A stretch of 64,000 nt of DNA, taken from the NCBI GenBank assembly GCA_964432595.1, contig CAYSOF010000024.1, positions 1 to 64,000 of the forward strand. The letters are read 5' to 3'. The stretch comes from DASYLJ01 sp964432595 (GTDB lineage: Bacteria > Desulfobacterota > Binatia > DP-6). Position 1 is the first letter of the stretch, and every line of letters starts with the position of its first letter. Both the position numbers and the translations under genes were made by a program. Below, piece by piece: positions 36,875 to 45,172 of the stretch. Under the pieces are notes generated by a model, which saw nothing but the letters and a program-made list of their open reading frames with translations, made no database searches and was not told the DNA's origin.

Positions 36875-38001
36875 GCCTGCGGAGCGCCGCCGATGTTGTG
36901 GCTCAGCGCCACGGTGGGGTTCTTCACCTGGCGCTTCTCGGCCTTGCCCTGGAGCTGCTTGTAGTTCTCGTAGATCATCCGCACGCCCGTGGCGCCGGTC
37001 GGATGGCCGAACGTCTTCAGGCCGCCGTCGGTGTTGACGGGCAGCTCGCCGCCGAGCTCGAACGTACCGCTGGCGATGTGCTCCTTGGCCGCGCCCTTCT
37101 CGCAGAAGCCGAGGTCCTCGTACGCGAGGAGCTCCGTCAGCGTGAAGCAGTCGTGGACCTGCGCGACGTGGATCTCTTTCCGGGGATTGGTGATCCCGGC
37201 CTGCGCGTAGACCTGCTTCGCCGCCATCTCGCTCGCCTTCCAGCGCAGGAAGTCGAAGCTCGGATCCTCCTGCGGGTTCGCGGACAGCGCGATGCCGATG
37301 CCACGCACGAGCACGAAGTCGTCGCGGTAGCCCTTCGCGAGCTCGCGCTTGGTGATGATCGCCGCGGCGGCGCCGTCGGATTGCGCGGCGCAGTCGTAGA
37401 GCCCGAACGGCCACGAGATGATGCGCGCCTTCAGCACGTCGTCGACGGTGATCTCGCGCTTCAGCATCGACTTCGGCGCGAGCGTGCCGTTGTGGTGGTT
37501 CTTGACGGCGATCTTCGCGAGGTCCTCGCGCGTCGCGCCGTACGTCTCGAAGTACTGGGCCGCGCACAGCGAGAACCATCCGGCGGGCGTCGCCGGCAGC
37601 CCGCGCACCCCGGTGACCGCAACGCTCGGCCCCGAGACGCCGCGGTCCTTCGGCTTGTCGAAGCCGACGACGAGCACCGTGTCGTACATCCCCGACGCGA
37701 CGGCGAAGCAGCCGTAGCGGAAGGCGTCGGTGCCGGTCGCGCAGTAGTTGACGACCATGCTGACGGGCCGGTCGTACAGCTTGAGCGCGTCGGCCACCTC
37801 GGCCGTCCCCTTCGACGGGTACTGCGCGCCGCAGAAGACGGCCTCGATCTGACGCTGCGGATCCTCGATGCCGGCGTCGGCGTAGGCCTCGTACGCCGCT
37901 TCGACGATCATGTCCTGGGGGTCCTTGTCCCAGTTCTCGCCGAACTTGCAGCACCCCATACCGACGATGGCGACTTTGTCCCGGATCGCGTCAGGCGTCA
38001 T
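36844..38001 (-). CDS. Thiolase (SCP-x/acetyl-CoA acetyltransferase-like)
   Basis: 385 residues from ATG 38001. Thiolase signatures: the nucleophile Cys87 in VVNYCATGTDAF, VHDCFTLTELLAYEDLGFC, NTDGGLKTFGHPTGATG with the active-site His, and SHNIGGAPQACGICIV at the end. The 'NTDGG' and 'VHDCFT' forms are typical of the SCP-x-like lipid-transfer thiolase group, which acts in sterol side-chain or fatty acyl chain shortening. No DUF35 partner is adjacent, although DUF35 is fused to the HMG-CoA-synthase-like gene at 43536. Confidence 0.88.
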   Translation of the reverse strand: MTPDAIRDKVAIVGMGCCKFGENWDKDPQDMIVEAAYEAYADAGIEDPQRQIEAVFCGAQYPSKGTAEVADALKLYDRPVSMVVNYCATGTDAFRYGCFAVASGMYDTVLVVGFDKPKDRGVSGPSVAVTGVRGLPATPAGWFSLCAAQYFETYGATREDLAKIAVKNHHNGTLAPKSMLKREITVDDVLKARIISWPFGLYDCAAQSDGAAAAIITKRELAKGYRDDFVLVRGIGIALSANPQEDPSFDFLRWKASEMAAKQVYAQAGITNPRKEIHVAQVHDCFTLTELLAYEDLGFCEKGAAKEHIASGTFELGGELPVNTDGGLKTFGHPTGATGVRMIYENYKQLQGKAEKRQVKNPTVALSHNIGGAPQACGICIVAMP

Positions 38002-38052
38002 GGCGGGCCGGAGGCTACGACCCGGGTCCGGAAAACACAAGGACGCCGGGCT

Positions 38053-38526
38053 TCAGTCGCGCCAGCGCGGGCGGCCGCCGCTCATCGCGCGGACGAGCTG
38101 CTCGCGCTGCGCCGGCGTCATGGCCGCGTGCAGGGCGGCGAGCCGCTCCGAGACCCGCTGCGCAGCCTCGCGGAGCGCCTCCAGCTCGACGTCGGCCCGC
38201 TCGCGGAGCCGCGTCGGATCGAGGGTGTCACCCCGCCAGCCGCCGACGACGTCCTTGCGGAAGGCCGCGCTCCGCGCCCGGAGCGCGGACATCTCGGCGA
38301 ACAGGTCGCGCAGCAGCGGCCGCAGGGCCTCGCGCTCGGCCGCGGTGGCGTCGATGCGGCCGAGGATGCGGCTCGCGCGGTCGCCGGGCTCGTCGTGCTC
38401 GTGATGATCCGCATTCTCGTCGCAGCCGAGGATGCCGGCGGCGAGACCGAGGCCGAGCGCGACGAGCGCGGCGCCGTGGCGCTGGAAGCGATGATGCTGG
38501 TGATTGTGGCGATGGAAGTGATGCAT
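38053..38526 (-). CDS. Spy/CpxP-like periplasmic protein with His-rich N-terminus
   Basis: 157 residues from ATG 38526, preceded by GGAGGAG. The first 18 residues are extremely His-rich (MHHFHRHNHQHHRFQRHG). A membrane/export segment (ALVALGLGLAAGILGC) with a possible lipidated Cys and DENADHHEHDEPG follows. The rest is a helical hairpin (AEREALRPLLRDLFAEMSALRAR ... ALHAAMTPAQREQLVRAM) with the TPAQREQL form of the LTXXQ motif of Spy/CpxP chaperones and metal sensors. A periplasmic chaperone or metal-stress role is likely. The His cluster sits on the cytoplasmic side before export, which is odd. Confidence 0.78.
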   Translation of the reverse strand: MHHFHRHNHQHHRFQRHGAALVALGLGLAAGILGCDENADHHEHDEPGDRASRILGRIDATAAEREALRPLLRDLFAEMSALRARSAAFRKDVVGGWRGDTLDPTRLRERADVELEALREAAQRVSERLAALHAAMTPAQREQLVRAMSGGRPRWRD

Positions 38527-38693
38527 GCGGGCTCCTCCTCGAGCGCCACGAGAGCAGGCCTCGTGCCAGCGGTCCGGCGACGGCAGGACGGGCGCTTTCG
38601 ACCGTCTCCCGCAGCGCTCCGCTTGCGGAGCCGCAGCAGGCCGCATGCGTCGCCCACCTGGATTCGCGGAGCGCACCGCGCTACGACCGCCGC

Positions 38694-39539
38694 ATGCACC
38701 TCGGCGTCGCGATCTTTCCCACCGACTACTCGATCCGTCCCGACGACTTCGCGCGCGAGTGCGAGGCGCGCGGCTTCGAATCGGTGTGGTACCCGGAGCA
38801 CACGCACATCCCCGCGAGCCGCAAGACGCCCTACCCCGCCGGCGGCGACCTGCCGAAGGAGTACTGGCACAGCCACGATCCGTTCGTCGCGCTGATGGCG
38901 GCCGCCGCGGTGACGAAGACGATCAAGCTCGCGACGGGCATCTGCCTCGTCACCGAGCGCGATCCGATCACGACCGCGAAGCTGGTGTCGTCGCTCGACG
39001 TGCTCTCCGGCGGCCGCGTGCTGTTCGGCATCGGCGCGGGCTGGAACGTCGAGGAGATGGCGAACCACGGCACGGACGCGAAGCGCCGCTGGAAGCTGAT
39101 GCGCGAGCGCGTCCTCGCGATGAAGAAGATCTGGACGGAGGAGGCCGCCGAGTTCCACGGCGAGTTCGTCGACTTCGATCCGATCTGGCAGTACCCGAAG
39201 CCGGCGCAGCGGCCGCATCCGCCGGTGATCCTGGGCAGCGCGTCGCGGAAGAGCCTGAAGCGCATCGTCGACTACTGCGACGGCTGGGTGCCGATCGGCT
39301 TCGCGCTGCCCGACCTGGCCGGCGCCATCCAGCAGCTGCACGCGATGGCGCGCGACGCGGGACGCGACCCGCAGTCGATCGAGCTGTCGCTCTTCTGGGC
39401 GCCGGGCGACGCCGATGCGCTGGCGCACTATCGCGACATGGGCATCGCGCGCGGCATCCTGCCCGTCCCGTCGGGCACGCGCGACGAGGTGCTGCCGCTG
39501 CTCGACCGCTACGCGCCGCTCGTCGCGACGATGCGGTAG
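38694..39539 (+). CDS. LLM-class F420-dependent oxidoreductase
   Basis: 281 residues. Luciferase-like TIM barrel: FESVWYPEHTHIP at the N-terminus, IKLATGICLVTERDPITTAKLVSSLD, GGRVLFGIGAGWNVEEM, and PPVILGSASRKSLKRIVDYCDGWVP. These blocks match the F420-dependent TIGR03619-type group rather than FMN luciferases. The family moves hydride from reduced F420 (or flavin) to varied substrates; the substrate is unknown. The gene ends 6 bases before a convergent gene. Confidence 0.87.
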   Translation: MHLGVAIFPTDYSIRPDDFARECEARGFESVWYPEHTHIPASRKTPYPAGGDLPKEYWHSHDPFVALMAAAAVTKTIKLATGICLVTERDPITTAKLVSSLDVLSGGRVLFGIGAGWNVEEMANHGTDAKRRWKLMRERVLAMKKIWTEEAAEFHGEFVDFDPIWQYPKPAQRPHPPVILGSASRKSLKRIVDYCDGWVPIGFALPDLAGAIQQLHAMARDAGRDPQSIELSLFWAPGDADALAHYRDMGIARGILPVPSGTRDEVLPLLDRYAPLVATMR

Positions 39540-39545
39540 CGGTCG

Positions 39546-41306
39546 TCAATCGGCGACGAACCGGCCCTCGCCGGGAAGGCGCACGACCCGGGTGCCGCCG
39601 TGGTGCTCCAGCCAGGCGGTCACCTCGTGCTCGCCGGGAGGAAAGCGGAAGCGCGCCAGCCGCGTCTCGAAGCCGACGTCAAGGGGAACGTGCGGCCGCT
39701 GCACCTGCACGTCGGGACGCGGCTGGCCGACCGGCACCCGCTGCACCACGCGGCCGTCGACCGCGAGCAGGACCTCGGCGGCGGACTCGCGACGGAAGGG
39801 ATTCCACGCCCACCCGAGGACGCGCACGAATCCGTCGGCGGCCTGCGCGTCGACGACGTCGAGGCGTCCCGGTTCGCGCGGCGCCGGCGCGGCGCGCCAG
39901 TCCGTGATCGGTGGAGTGGCGACCTCGCGCGCGAGCCCGTAGCCGCGCGCACCGAGCGGCAGCGCGGCGCGCACGACGTCCGTCGCGCGGAAGAGCAGCT
40001 CCACGCACGACGCCGGCGCGCGCGCGAGGCCGAGCGCGCACTCGCGGCGCTCGACCAACGTCAGGTGATGCGCGACGAGGTGCGCGGTCCCGTCACGCGC
40101 CGCTTCGCGATAGCTCACGAGCCCGACGCCGCAGACGCCGGCCGCGAGCGCCGCCAGCGCGACCGTCGTCCGCGAGGCGACCGCCGTGCGGAGACGAAGC
40201 TGGAGGACGTGGTTCCAGAGAAAGACCAGCGCCACCCAGAGCAGCAACGCGATCGACGTGTAGCGCGAGATCAGCGCACCGAAGATGCCGTACCCGCCAC
40301 GGCCCGTCGCCGTCATCAGGCCGCTCGCGATCGCGACCATGGCGATCAGCATCCACGCCACCACGACGCCGGAGCGGCGCTCGGCCCGCGGCAGCGCGAG
40401 CCAGCCGGCCGCGAGCAACACGAGCCCCGCCACCCCCCATCGCATGGACGGCTCGAGATGCGGCAGCCCGAGCGGCGCACCGAGGTTCACGAGCAGGTAG
40501 AAGCCGACGAGGAACCAGTCGTCGAGCGGGTTGACGGGAGGCGGACGGCGCGGCGACGTCAGCTCGAGGCCCGCGCCGTACGCGACGAGCACCACGAGCG
40601 CGATCGCAACGGCAGTGGACGCCATGAGTGCTCGCCGGCGGCGCGGGCCCGCGGCCGGATGGACGGCAATCGCGAGCGGCAGCAGGACGACGAGCGCCAG
40701 CCCCGTCGCGAACGACAGCGCGCCGGCCACCGCCGCGAGCCACATGCCGGCGAACCCGAGCCAGCCGCCGCGCCAGCGCGCGAGGCCGAGCGCCAGCAGC
40801 GCGCAGGCGCAGACCATGGCGAAGATCGCGAGCTGCCATCCCCACATCCAGTTTTCCCACTGCACCGGCGAGAACAGCAGCCAGCCGCACGCGGCGATGG
40901 AGGGCAGCATCGCGAGGCGCGCGCGATCCCGGGCCGCCCCGACCGCCACGAGCGCGAACACGAGATACGACACGATCTGGACGACGACGTTCGCCGCCAG
41001 CTGCCAGTACACGTTCCAGCCGCTGACGCGCGCGATCGCGAGCAACCCCACGCGCGAGACGAGCGGCCGGTGCTCGTTGTGCGGCCGCCAGAGGTCGGCG
41101 ATCGCGAGTCGTCCGTCGAGCAGGTCGGTGAGCATGGGTCCGACCAGCCATTCTTCCCAGGCCGGCACGTCCACGCTCCAGCGTGCGAGCAGCGCGCCGA
41201 GCGCGGCGATCGGTGGCGCCCCGACGGCCACGACGAGCACCGCTGCGCCGATCGTCTCCGACGCGCGCCGCAGCCTCACGAGCGCGCGACCGTCGACCGG
41301 GAACAC
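39546..41306 (-). CDS. Polytopic membrane protein with C-terminal soluble domain
   Basis: 586 residues from GTG 41306. About 10-11 membrane helices. A short conserved-looking loop after the first helix (VPAWEEWLVGPMLTDLLDGRLAIADLWRPHNEHRP) is typical of large sugar-lipid membrane enzymes and O-antigen-related proteins, where such a loop is periplasmic. The last 110 residues are soluble and beta-rich (GFVRVLGWAWNP, VLLAVDGRVVQRVPVG, FRFPPGEHEVTAWLEHHGG). A glycosyltransferase-like enzyme is possible but no catalytic DD or DE pair is conclusive. Function unknown. Confidence 0.65.
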   Translation of the reverse strand: MFPVDGRALVRLRRASETIGAAVLVVAVGAPPIAALGALLARWSVDVPAWEEWLVGPMLTDLLDGRLAIADLWRPHNEHRPLVSRVGLLAIARVSGWNVYWQLAANVVVQIVSYLVFALVAVGAARDRARLAMLPSIAACGWLLFSPVQWENWMWGWQLAIFAMVCACALLALGLARWRGGWLGFAGMWLAAVAGALSFATGLALVVLLPLAIAVHPAAGPRRRRALMASTAVAIALVVLVAYGAGLELTSPRRPPPVNPLDDWFLVGFYLLVNLGAPLGLPHLEPSMRWGVAGLVLLAAGWLALPRAERRSGVVVAWMLIAMVAIASGLMTATGRGGYGIFGALISRYTSIALLLWVALVFLWNHVLQLRLRTAVASRTTVALAALAAGVCGVGLVSYREAARDGTAHLVAHHLTLVERRECALGLARAPASCVELLFRATDVVRAALPLGARGYGLAREVATPPITDWRAAPAPREPGRLDVVDAQAADGFVRVLGWAWNPFRRESAAEVLLAVDGRVVQRVPVGQPRPDVQVQRPHVPLDVGFETRLARFRFPPGEHEVTAWLEHHGGTRVVRLPGEGRFVAD

Positions 41307-41369
41307 ATGGGCGTCCCCGTAGCGACGTTCCCGCGCGCCGGCAAGGGTGCGACCCGAGTCGAGGCGCGG

Positions 41370-43433
41370 TCAGAATTCCGGGACGTCGAGCGCCAGCTGC
41401 ACGCCGCACGTCGCGCGCAGATAGTCGTCCGCCGCGAAGAGGTCGCTCACGTAGCCTGCGAGCGTGTCGGCGTACGTCTCGGAGCGCAGGACCTCCGTCG
41501 CGCACTCCTCCGGGCTCTCGCCCACGTCGCAGACGAGCGCGTCGACGATGTCGTAGCCGATCAGCTCGTAGTACGTCCGCGTGACGAGGGCGTAGGCCTC
41601 GAGGACCCGCCCCCACGTCGCCGCGATGGCGGCAGGCGCCGGCAGCGCGCCGCTGAGCGTCTCCTCCCAGGGAATCCATGCCGCACGCAGGTCGTCCGGC
41701 CCGCCGTCGAAGAGGGCCTCGGCGAGCGCCGGCCCGAGCGTCGCCAGCGGCTGGAGCCTGGCGCAGAAGCCGGAGGGATCGTTGGGGTCGCGCCGGCAGC
41801 GCTCCGGCGGCGACGTGCCGGCGAAGCTGCCCTTCGCGCCGGTCGCCCAGCCCGTGACGGCGACGTCGAGCGGCGGCAGCACGTCGATGGTCGTACCCGG
41901 CGGAGGGGAGCCGTCCGGGCACGCGCACGGCGGCGCCGTGCACAACCACGTGCCGGCGGGCGCGCTGACGTCGCGCCCGACCGCATCGCCGATGCGGACG
42001 TCGCCGCCCTGGACGTCGACGAGGACGTTCGGCGCCGCCGCGGTCACGCGGTAGACGCGCGCCGCATGGGCCGCGACCTCGACGAGCTCGACGCTGCTCT
42101 CGGGCAGCGCTACGAACGTCGGCGACGCGGCGTGAGGCGGCACGCCGTTTCCCTGCACGTCCCACTCGGGCCCCCGCGTCGGCAGACGCAACACGGACGC
42201 GGCCCAACTCCGGCGAAGCCGCTCGGCGACACCGGCCGACAGCAGCGTGAAGACCGTGTCGTGCGTCGTCGCCTTCAGCATCTCCGGAAACCGGGGCCAC
42301 GGATCGGCGCCGAGCCAGGCCACCTCGGCGAAGATGCCGTGCCCGGAGTAGGCCCGCGTCTTCAAGGGGACGTCGGGCTGCTCGAACCAGCCGCGCCACG
42401 ACGAGTCGATCGACGTGAAGATGCCCACCAGGTCGGCGGCGACCCAATTCGGGCCCCCTTCGTCGAGCCACTGCGGTGCCGCGAAGTTCTTGTAGCGTGC
42501 GAAGCCGGCGATCTGCGCGTGGAAGCAATGGAAGACCTCGTGCGTGACGATCCCGCGCACCGCGATCGGATCGGGGTTCACGCGCGTGCGCGCGGGAACG
42601 AGCATGCGGCAGCGGGTCAGTCGGCCGGCCGAGGCGCCGTTCTCGTCGAGCGGCACGAGCGCCGCCGCGGCGTTCGGCTTGTCGGGGTTTGCGAACACGA
42701 CCTCGATGGGCACCATGAGCGGCTGTCCGAGCTTCGCGGCAATCGCGACGGCCGCCTCTGCCGCGATCTGCTCGAACCGTCGCGCATCGGCGGCGTCGTC
42801 GGGCTCCATGGCGGGAGCGACGTCCGGCGTCCATCCGTCGACCGATCGCACCTGGGGCTGAACGGCCGCCGATGTCGCGAGGGCCGCGTCCACGGCGGCG
42901 CGTTGCTCGGCGGTCAGCTGGTCACGGTACCCGTCGATCCACCGTACGGCGGCGCAACCGCCCATCTCACCCGTATCTCGGCCGTACGCGGCGGCGGTGC
43001 CCGCGAGCGCTCCGTCGGGGAGCGTGACGCCCGGCAGCGGCGCGATCAGCAGCGAGAACGCCTGCAGCGCGGTCTCGAGCGAGACCTCGCCGGTCGTCTC
43101 CAGCCGCGCCAGCAGCGCCTCCCAGGCGGTCGGCTCGCCCGCGAGCGCGTCGCGCGCGACGCAGATCGCGGGCGTCGGGTCGCCCTTGCAGGCACGCAGC
43201 AGCCGGCGGCGGCAGCCACGCTGCTCCTTGCGCTGCGCGCGGCGACACGCGCGCCGGGCGGGTCCGGTCGCGACCGCGCACGCCGTGTCGACCGTGACCA
43301 TGGCGCGACAGCGCGACACCTGCTCGCGGCACACCGCGCCGCAGCGCTTGCGCTTCGCCGCCTCCGCCGGACCGGCAACCCCCAGCAGCAGCACGACCAC
43401 GGTGGCGAGGAGGCACGATCGCGCGAGACCCAT
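41370..43433 (-). CDS. Secreted HExxH (gluzincin-like) protein
   Basis: 687 residues from ATG 43433, with GGGAGG just upstream. Signal peptide 1-26 (GPAEAAKRKR). Residues 30-92 are a basic Cys-rich module (CGAVCREQVSRC and six further Cys). A zinc-protease motif HEVFH lies at 298-302 in GIVTHEVFHCFH. The likely third ligand, Glu325 in WLDEGGPNW, is 23 residues further on, as in gluzincins. A Cys-rich loop (CTAPPCACPDG) and a long C-terminal region follow. The protease activity is inferred from the motif; no named peptidase family was recognised. Confidence 0.75.
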   Translation of the reverse strand: MGLARSCLLATVVVLLLGVAGPAEAAKRKRCGAVCREQVSRCRAMVTVDTACAVATGPARRACRRAQRKEQRGCRRRLLRACKGDPTPAICVARDALAGEPTAWEALLARLETTGEVSLETALQAFSLLIAPLPGVTLPDGALAGTAAAYGRDTGEMGGCAAVRWIDGYRDQLTAEQRAAVDAALATSAAVQPQVRSVDGWTPDVAPAMEPDDAADARRFEQIAAEAAVAIAAKLGQPLMVPIEVVFANPDKPNAAAALVPLDENGASAGRLTRCRMLVPARTRVNPDPIAVRGIVTHEVFHCFHAQIAGFARYKNFAAPQWLDEGGPNWVAADLVGIFTSIDSSWRGWFEQPDVPLKTRAYSGHGIFAEVAWLGADPWPRFPEMLKATTHDTVFTLLSAGVAERLRRSWAASVLRLPTRGPEWDVQGNGVPPHAASPTFVALPESSVELVEVAAHAARVYRVTAAAPNVLVDVQGGDVRIGDAVGRDVSAPAGTWLCTAPPCACPDGSPPPGTTIDVLPPLDVAVTGWATGAKGSFAGTSPPERCRRDPNDPSGFCARLQPLATLGPALAEALFDGGPDDLRAAWIPWEETLSGALPAPAAIAATWGRVLEAYALVTRTYYELIGYDIVDALVCDVGESPEECATEVLRSETYADTLAGYVSDLFAADDYLRATCGVQLALDVPEF

Positions 43434-43535
43434 GCCCTCCCGGCGTGAGATTCGACCGAACGACGTGCGGGGCGGCCCAGGGCCGGGACGCGCCCTCATG
43501 CGGACCGGCCGGCTCGCCGACCGAACGACGTTCGC

Positions 43536-44945
43536 TCAGCGCACCGGCGTCGACTTCCAGAAGTAGTTCGGCGTGCCGCCCGCCTCGTGGATCTTCCGGA
43601 AGGTCATCTCCACGGGCATCGCGAGCTTCACCTCGCGCGGGTTCACGTCGGTCATCTGGACGTAGAGGCGCGCGCCCTCGACCTCGACGATGCCCGCCAC
43701 CAGCGGCGGGTTCGGGCTGCCGGCGAAGTTGTCGAACGTGAACGAGCGCACCGCGCCGACGCGGTCGCTGAGGCGCGTCAGCGTGAAGTCGTCCTTCGCG
43801 AAGCACTTGAAGCAGACGCGCTGGTGCGGGAACTGCGTCTGCCCGCAGCGGTTGCACTTCTGCGCCAACAGCGTGACGTCGTGGTCGCGGTCGCGGAAGT
43901 GCTTCGTCGCCGACAGGCCGGCGCCGGCACGACGGTCGTGCTCCGTCGCCAGCAGCTGCCGGAAGCGCAGGTACATGTCGTAGCTCGGCAGATCGGCGCG
44001 ACGCGCCAGGTGCCAGGAGACGCCGCGCCGGCCCTCGAGCCGCTCGACCTGCGCCGTCGCCGTCAGCAGGATGGCGTCCGCGCCGTCGCCGTAGCTGACC
44101 AGCATCAGGCGCTGATCGGCCTTCGCGTTCTCCATCGCCGCCGCGAGGAGCAGCGGCGCGAGCGCCGCGCCGCAGTTGCCGAGCTTGCCGAACAGCGGGT
44201 CCTGCACCTGCGTCTTCGGGTCGAAGCCGAGGTCACGCACCGCCGACCCGTGTGCGCGCGCGTCGGGGCCGTAGAGCACCAGCGTCGTCACGTCCTTCGG
44301 CGTCACGCCCGCCTTCTCGAGCAGCGCCGTGCCGGCCGCCTTCACGTTCGTGCGATAGCCGTGGTCGACGACGAAGCGGTCCTCCCACGAGTGCACGAAG
44401 GGATCGCCCTCGGTGCGCCACACGTCGACGATCTCGTCGGTGACGGCGTGCGCCGCGTCGATGCGCAGCGCGACGTCCTCGTCGCCGACCAGGAACGCGG
44501 CGGCGCCGTCGCCGATGTTCGCCTCGAGGCCCGTGCGCGGCGCGGCCATGCGCGTCTCACTGGCGATCACGAGCACGCGCTTCGCCGATCCCGCCTTCAC
44601 CGCGTCGACCGCGGCGCGCAGCGCGTTCGTGCCGGCGCGCAGCGAATCGCCGAGGTCGGTCGTCATGACGTCGCGGCGGAGGTCGAGCGCCTTCGCGATG
44701 ATCGCGGCGCCCTGCTTCTCCTTGAACGGGTACGACGTCGACGCGAAGACGACCGCGTCGACGAGCGCGCGATCGATGCCGCGCAGGCAGTCGATGGCGG
44801 CGGCGACGCCCATCGTCACGCAGTCCTCGTCCCAGTTGGCGACGGCCTTCTCCGGCCCGCCCGGCTTGGCGGCTCCGCCGCCGATCGCGGCGAGCGGCAG
44901 ACGCAGCATGGGGACGTAGGCTCCGTACGACGTGATCCCGACCAT
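43536..44945 (-). CDS. HMG-CoA-synthase-like protein fused to a DUF35 zinc-ribbon/OB domain
   Basis: 469 residues. Residues 1-330 have a thiolase-superfamily fold of the HMG-CoA synthase type (ITSYGAYVP, FASTSYPFKEKQGA, NIGDGAAAFLVGDED, GKLGNCGAALAPLLLA). The last 120 are a DUF35 unit: zinc ribbon CNRCGxxxFPxxRVCFKC, then an OB fold. In the usual nucleophile segment (ACxAGT) this protein has SLRAGT (residues 101-106), so Leu102 stands where the catalytic Cys should be. DUF35 proteins normally partner thiolases that act on CoA thioesters. A binding or non-classical acyl-CoA role is likely. The 227-base gap upstream contains a clear operator pair belonging to the next gene. Confidence 0.82.
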   Translation of the reverse strand: MVGITSYGAYVPMLRLPLAAIGGGAAKPGGPEKAVANWDEDCVTMGVAAAIDCLRGIDRALVDAVVFASTSYPFKEKQGAAIIAKALDLRRDVMTTDLGDSLRAGTNALRAAVDAVKAGSAKRVLVIASETRMAAPRTGLEANIGDGAAAFLVGDEDVALRIDAAHAVTDEIVDVWRTEGDPFVHSWEDRFVVDHGYRTNVKAAGTALLEKAGVTPKDVTTLVLYGPDARAHGSAVRDLGFDPKTQVQDPLFGKLGNCGAALAPLLLAAAMENAKADQRLMLVSYGDGADAILLTATAQVERLEGRRGVSWHLARRADLPSYDMYLRFRQLLATEHDRRAGAGLSATKHFRDRDHDVTLLAQKCNRCGQTQFPHQRVCFKCFAKDDFTLTRLSDRVGAVRSFTFDNFAGSPNPPLVAGIVEVEGARLYVQMTDVNPREVKLAMPVEMTFRKIHEAGGTPNYFWKSTPVR

Positions 44946-45113
44946 AGGGCGCGGAAGCTACGTTTGGACTTCGCAAAGTGCAACGGAAGCGCGACGTGGC
45001 CGCACCTTCCGTGACGGCGCGTAGGGACCGCTCGGATGCTGTCCAGAGAAGAGGCGCATGGGGAGGAGGTCACGGGGAGTGGTAGTAAACGTTCCTTTCC
45101 TAGGCAGACTCGC

Positions 45114-45164
45114 TATTAAAGGATCCTTGACTATGGCCATCCGCTAGCAAAGGATCGTTTAATA
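45114..45164. promoter_or_regulatory. Paired palindromic operators upstream of the Fic gene
   Basis: TAAAGGATCCTTGA (45117-45130) is a palindrome with one mismatch. A second copy of its core, AAAGGATCGTTTAA (45149-45162), starts 31 bases later, about three helix turns. Read together, TATTAAAGGATCC (45114-45126) and GGATCGTTTAATA (45152-45164) form a 13-base inverted repeat with one mismatch. The region is AT-rich against a very GC-rich background and ends 8 bases before the Fic start codon. The C-terminal winged helix of the Fic protein is the obvious binder. Confidence 0.7.
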
Positions 45165-45172
45165 GGCGGTCA

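Noticed and set aside
35495..37954. Thiolase-MATE fusion from one long open frame
   Set aside because: The thiolase is encoded in a different frame and has its own stop at 36844; the upstream part of the long frame is not protein-like.
39600..43448. 1282-codon plus-strand frame across two minus-strand genes
   Set aside because: It spans two unrelated genes and the gap between them and has low-complexity Arg/Asp composition.
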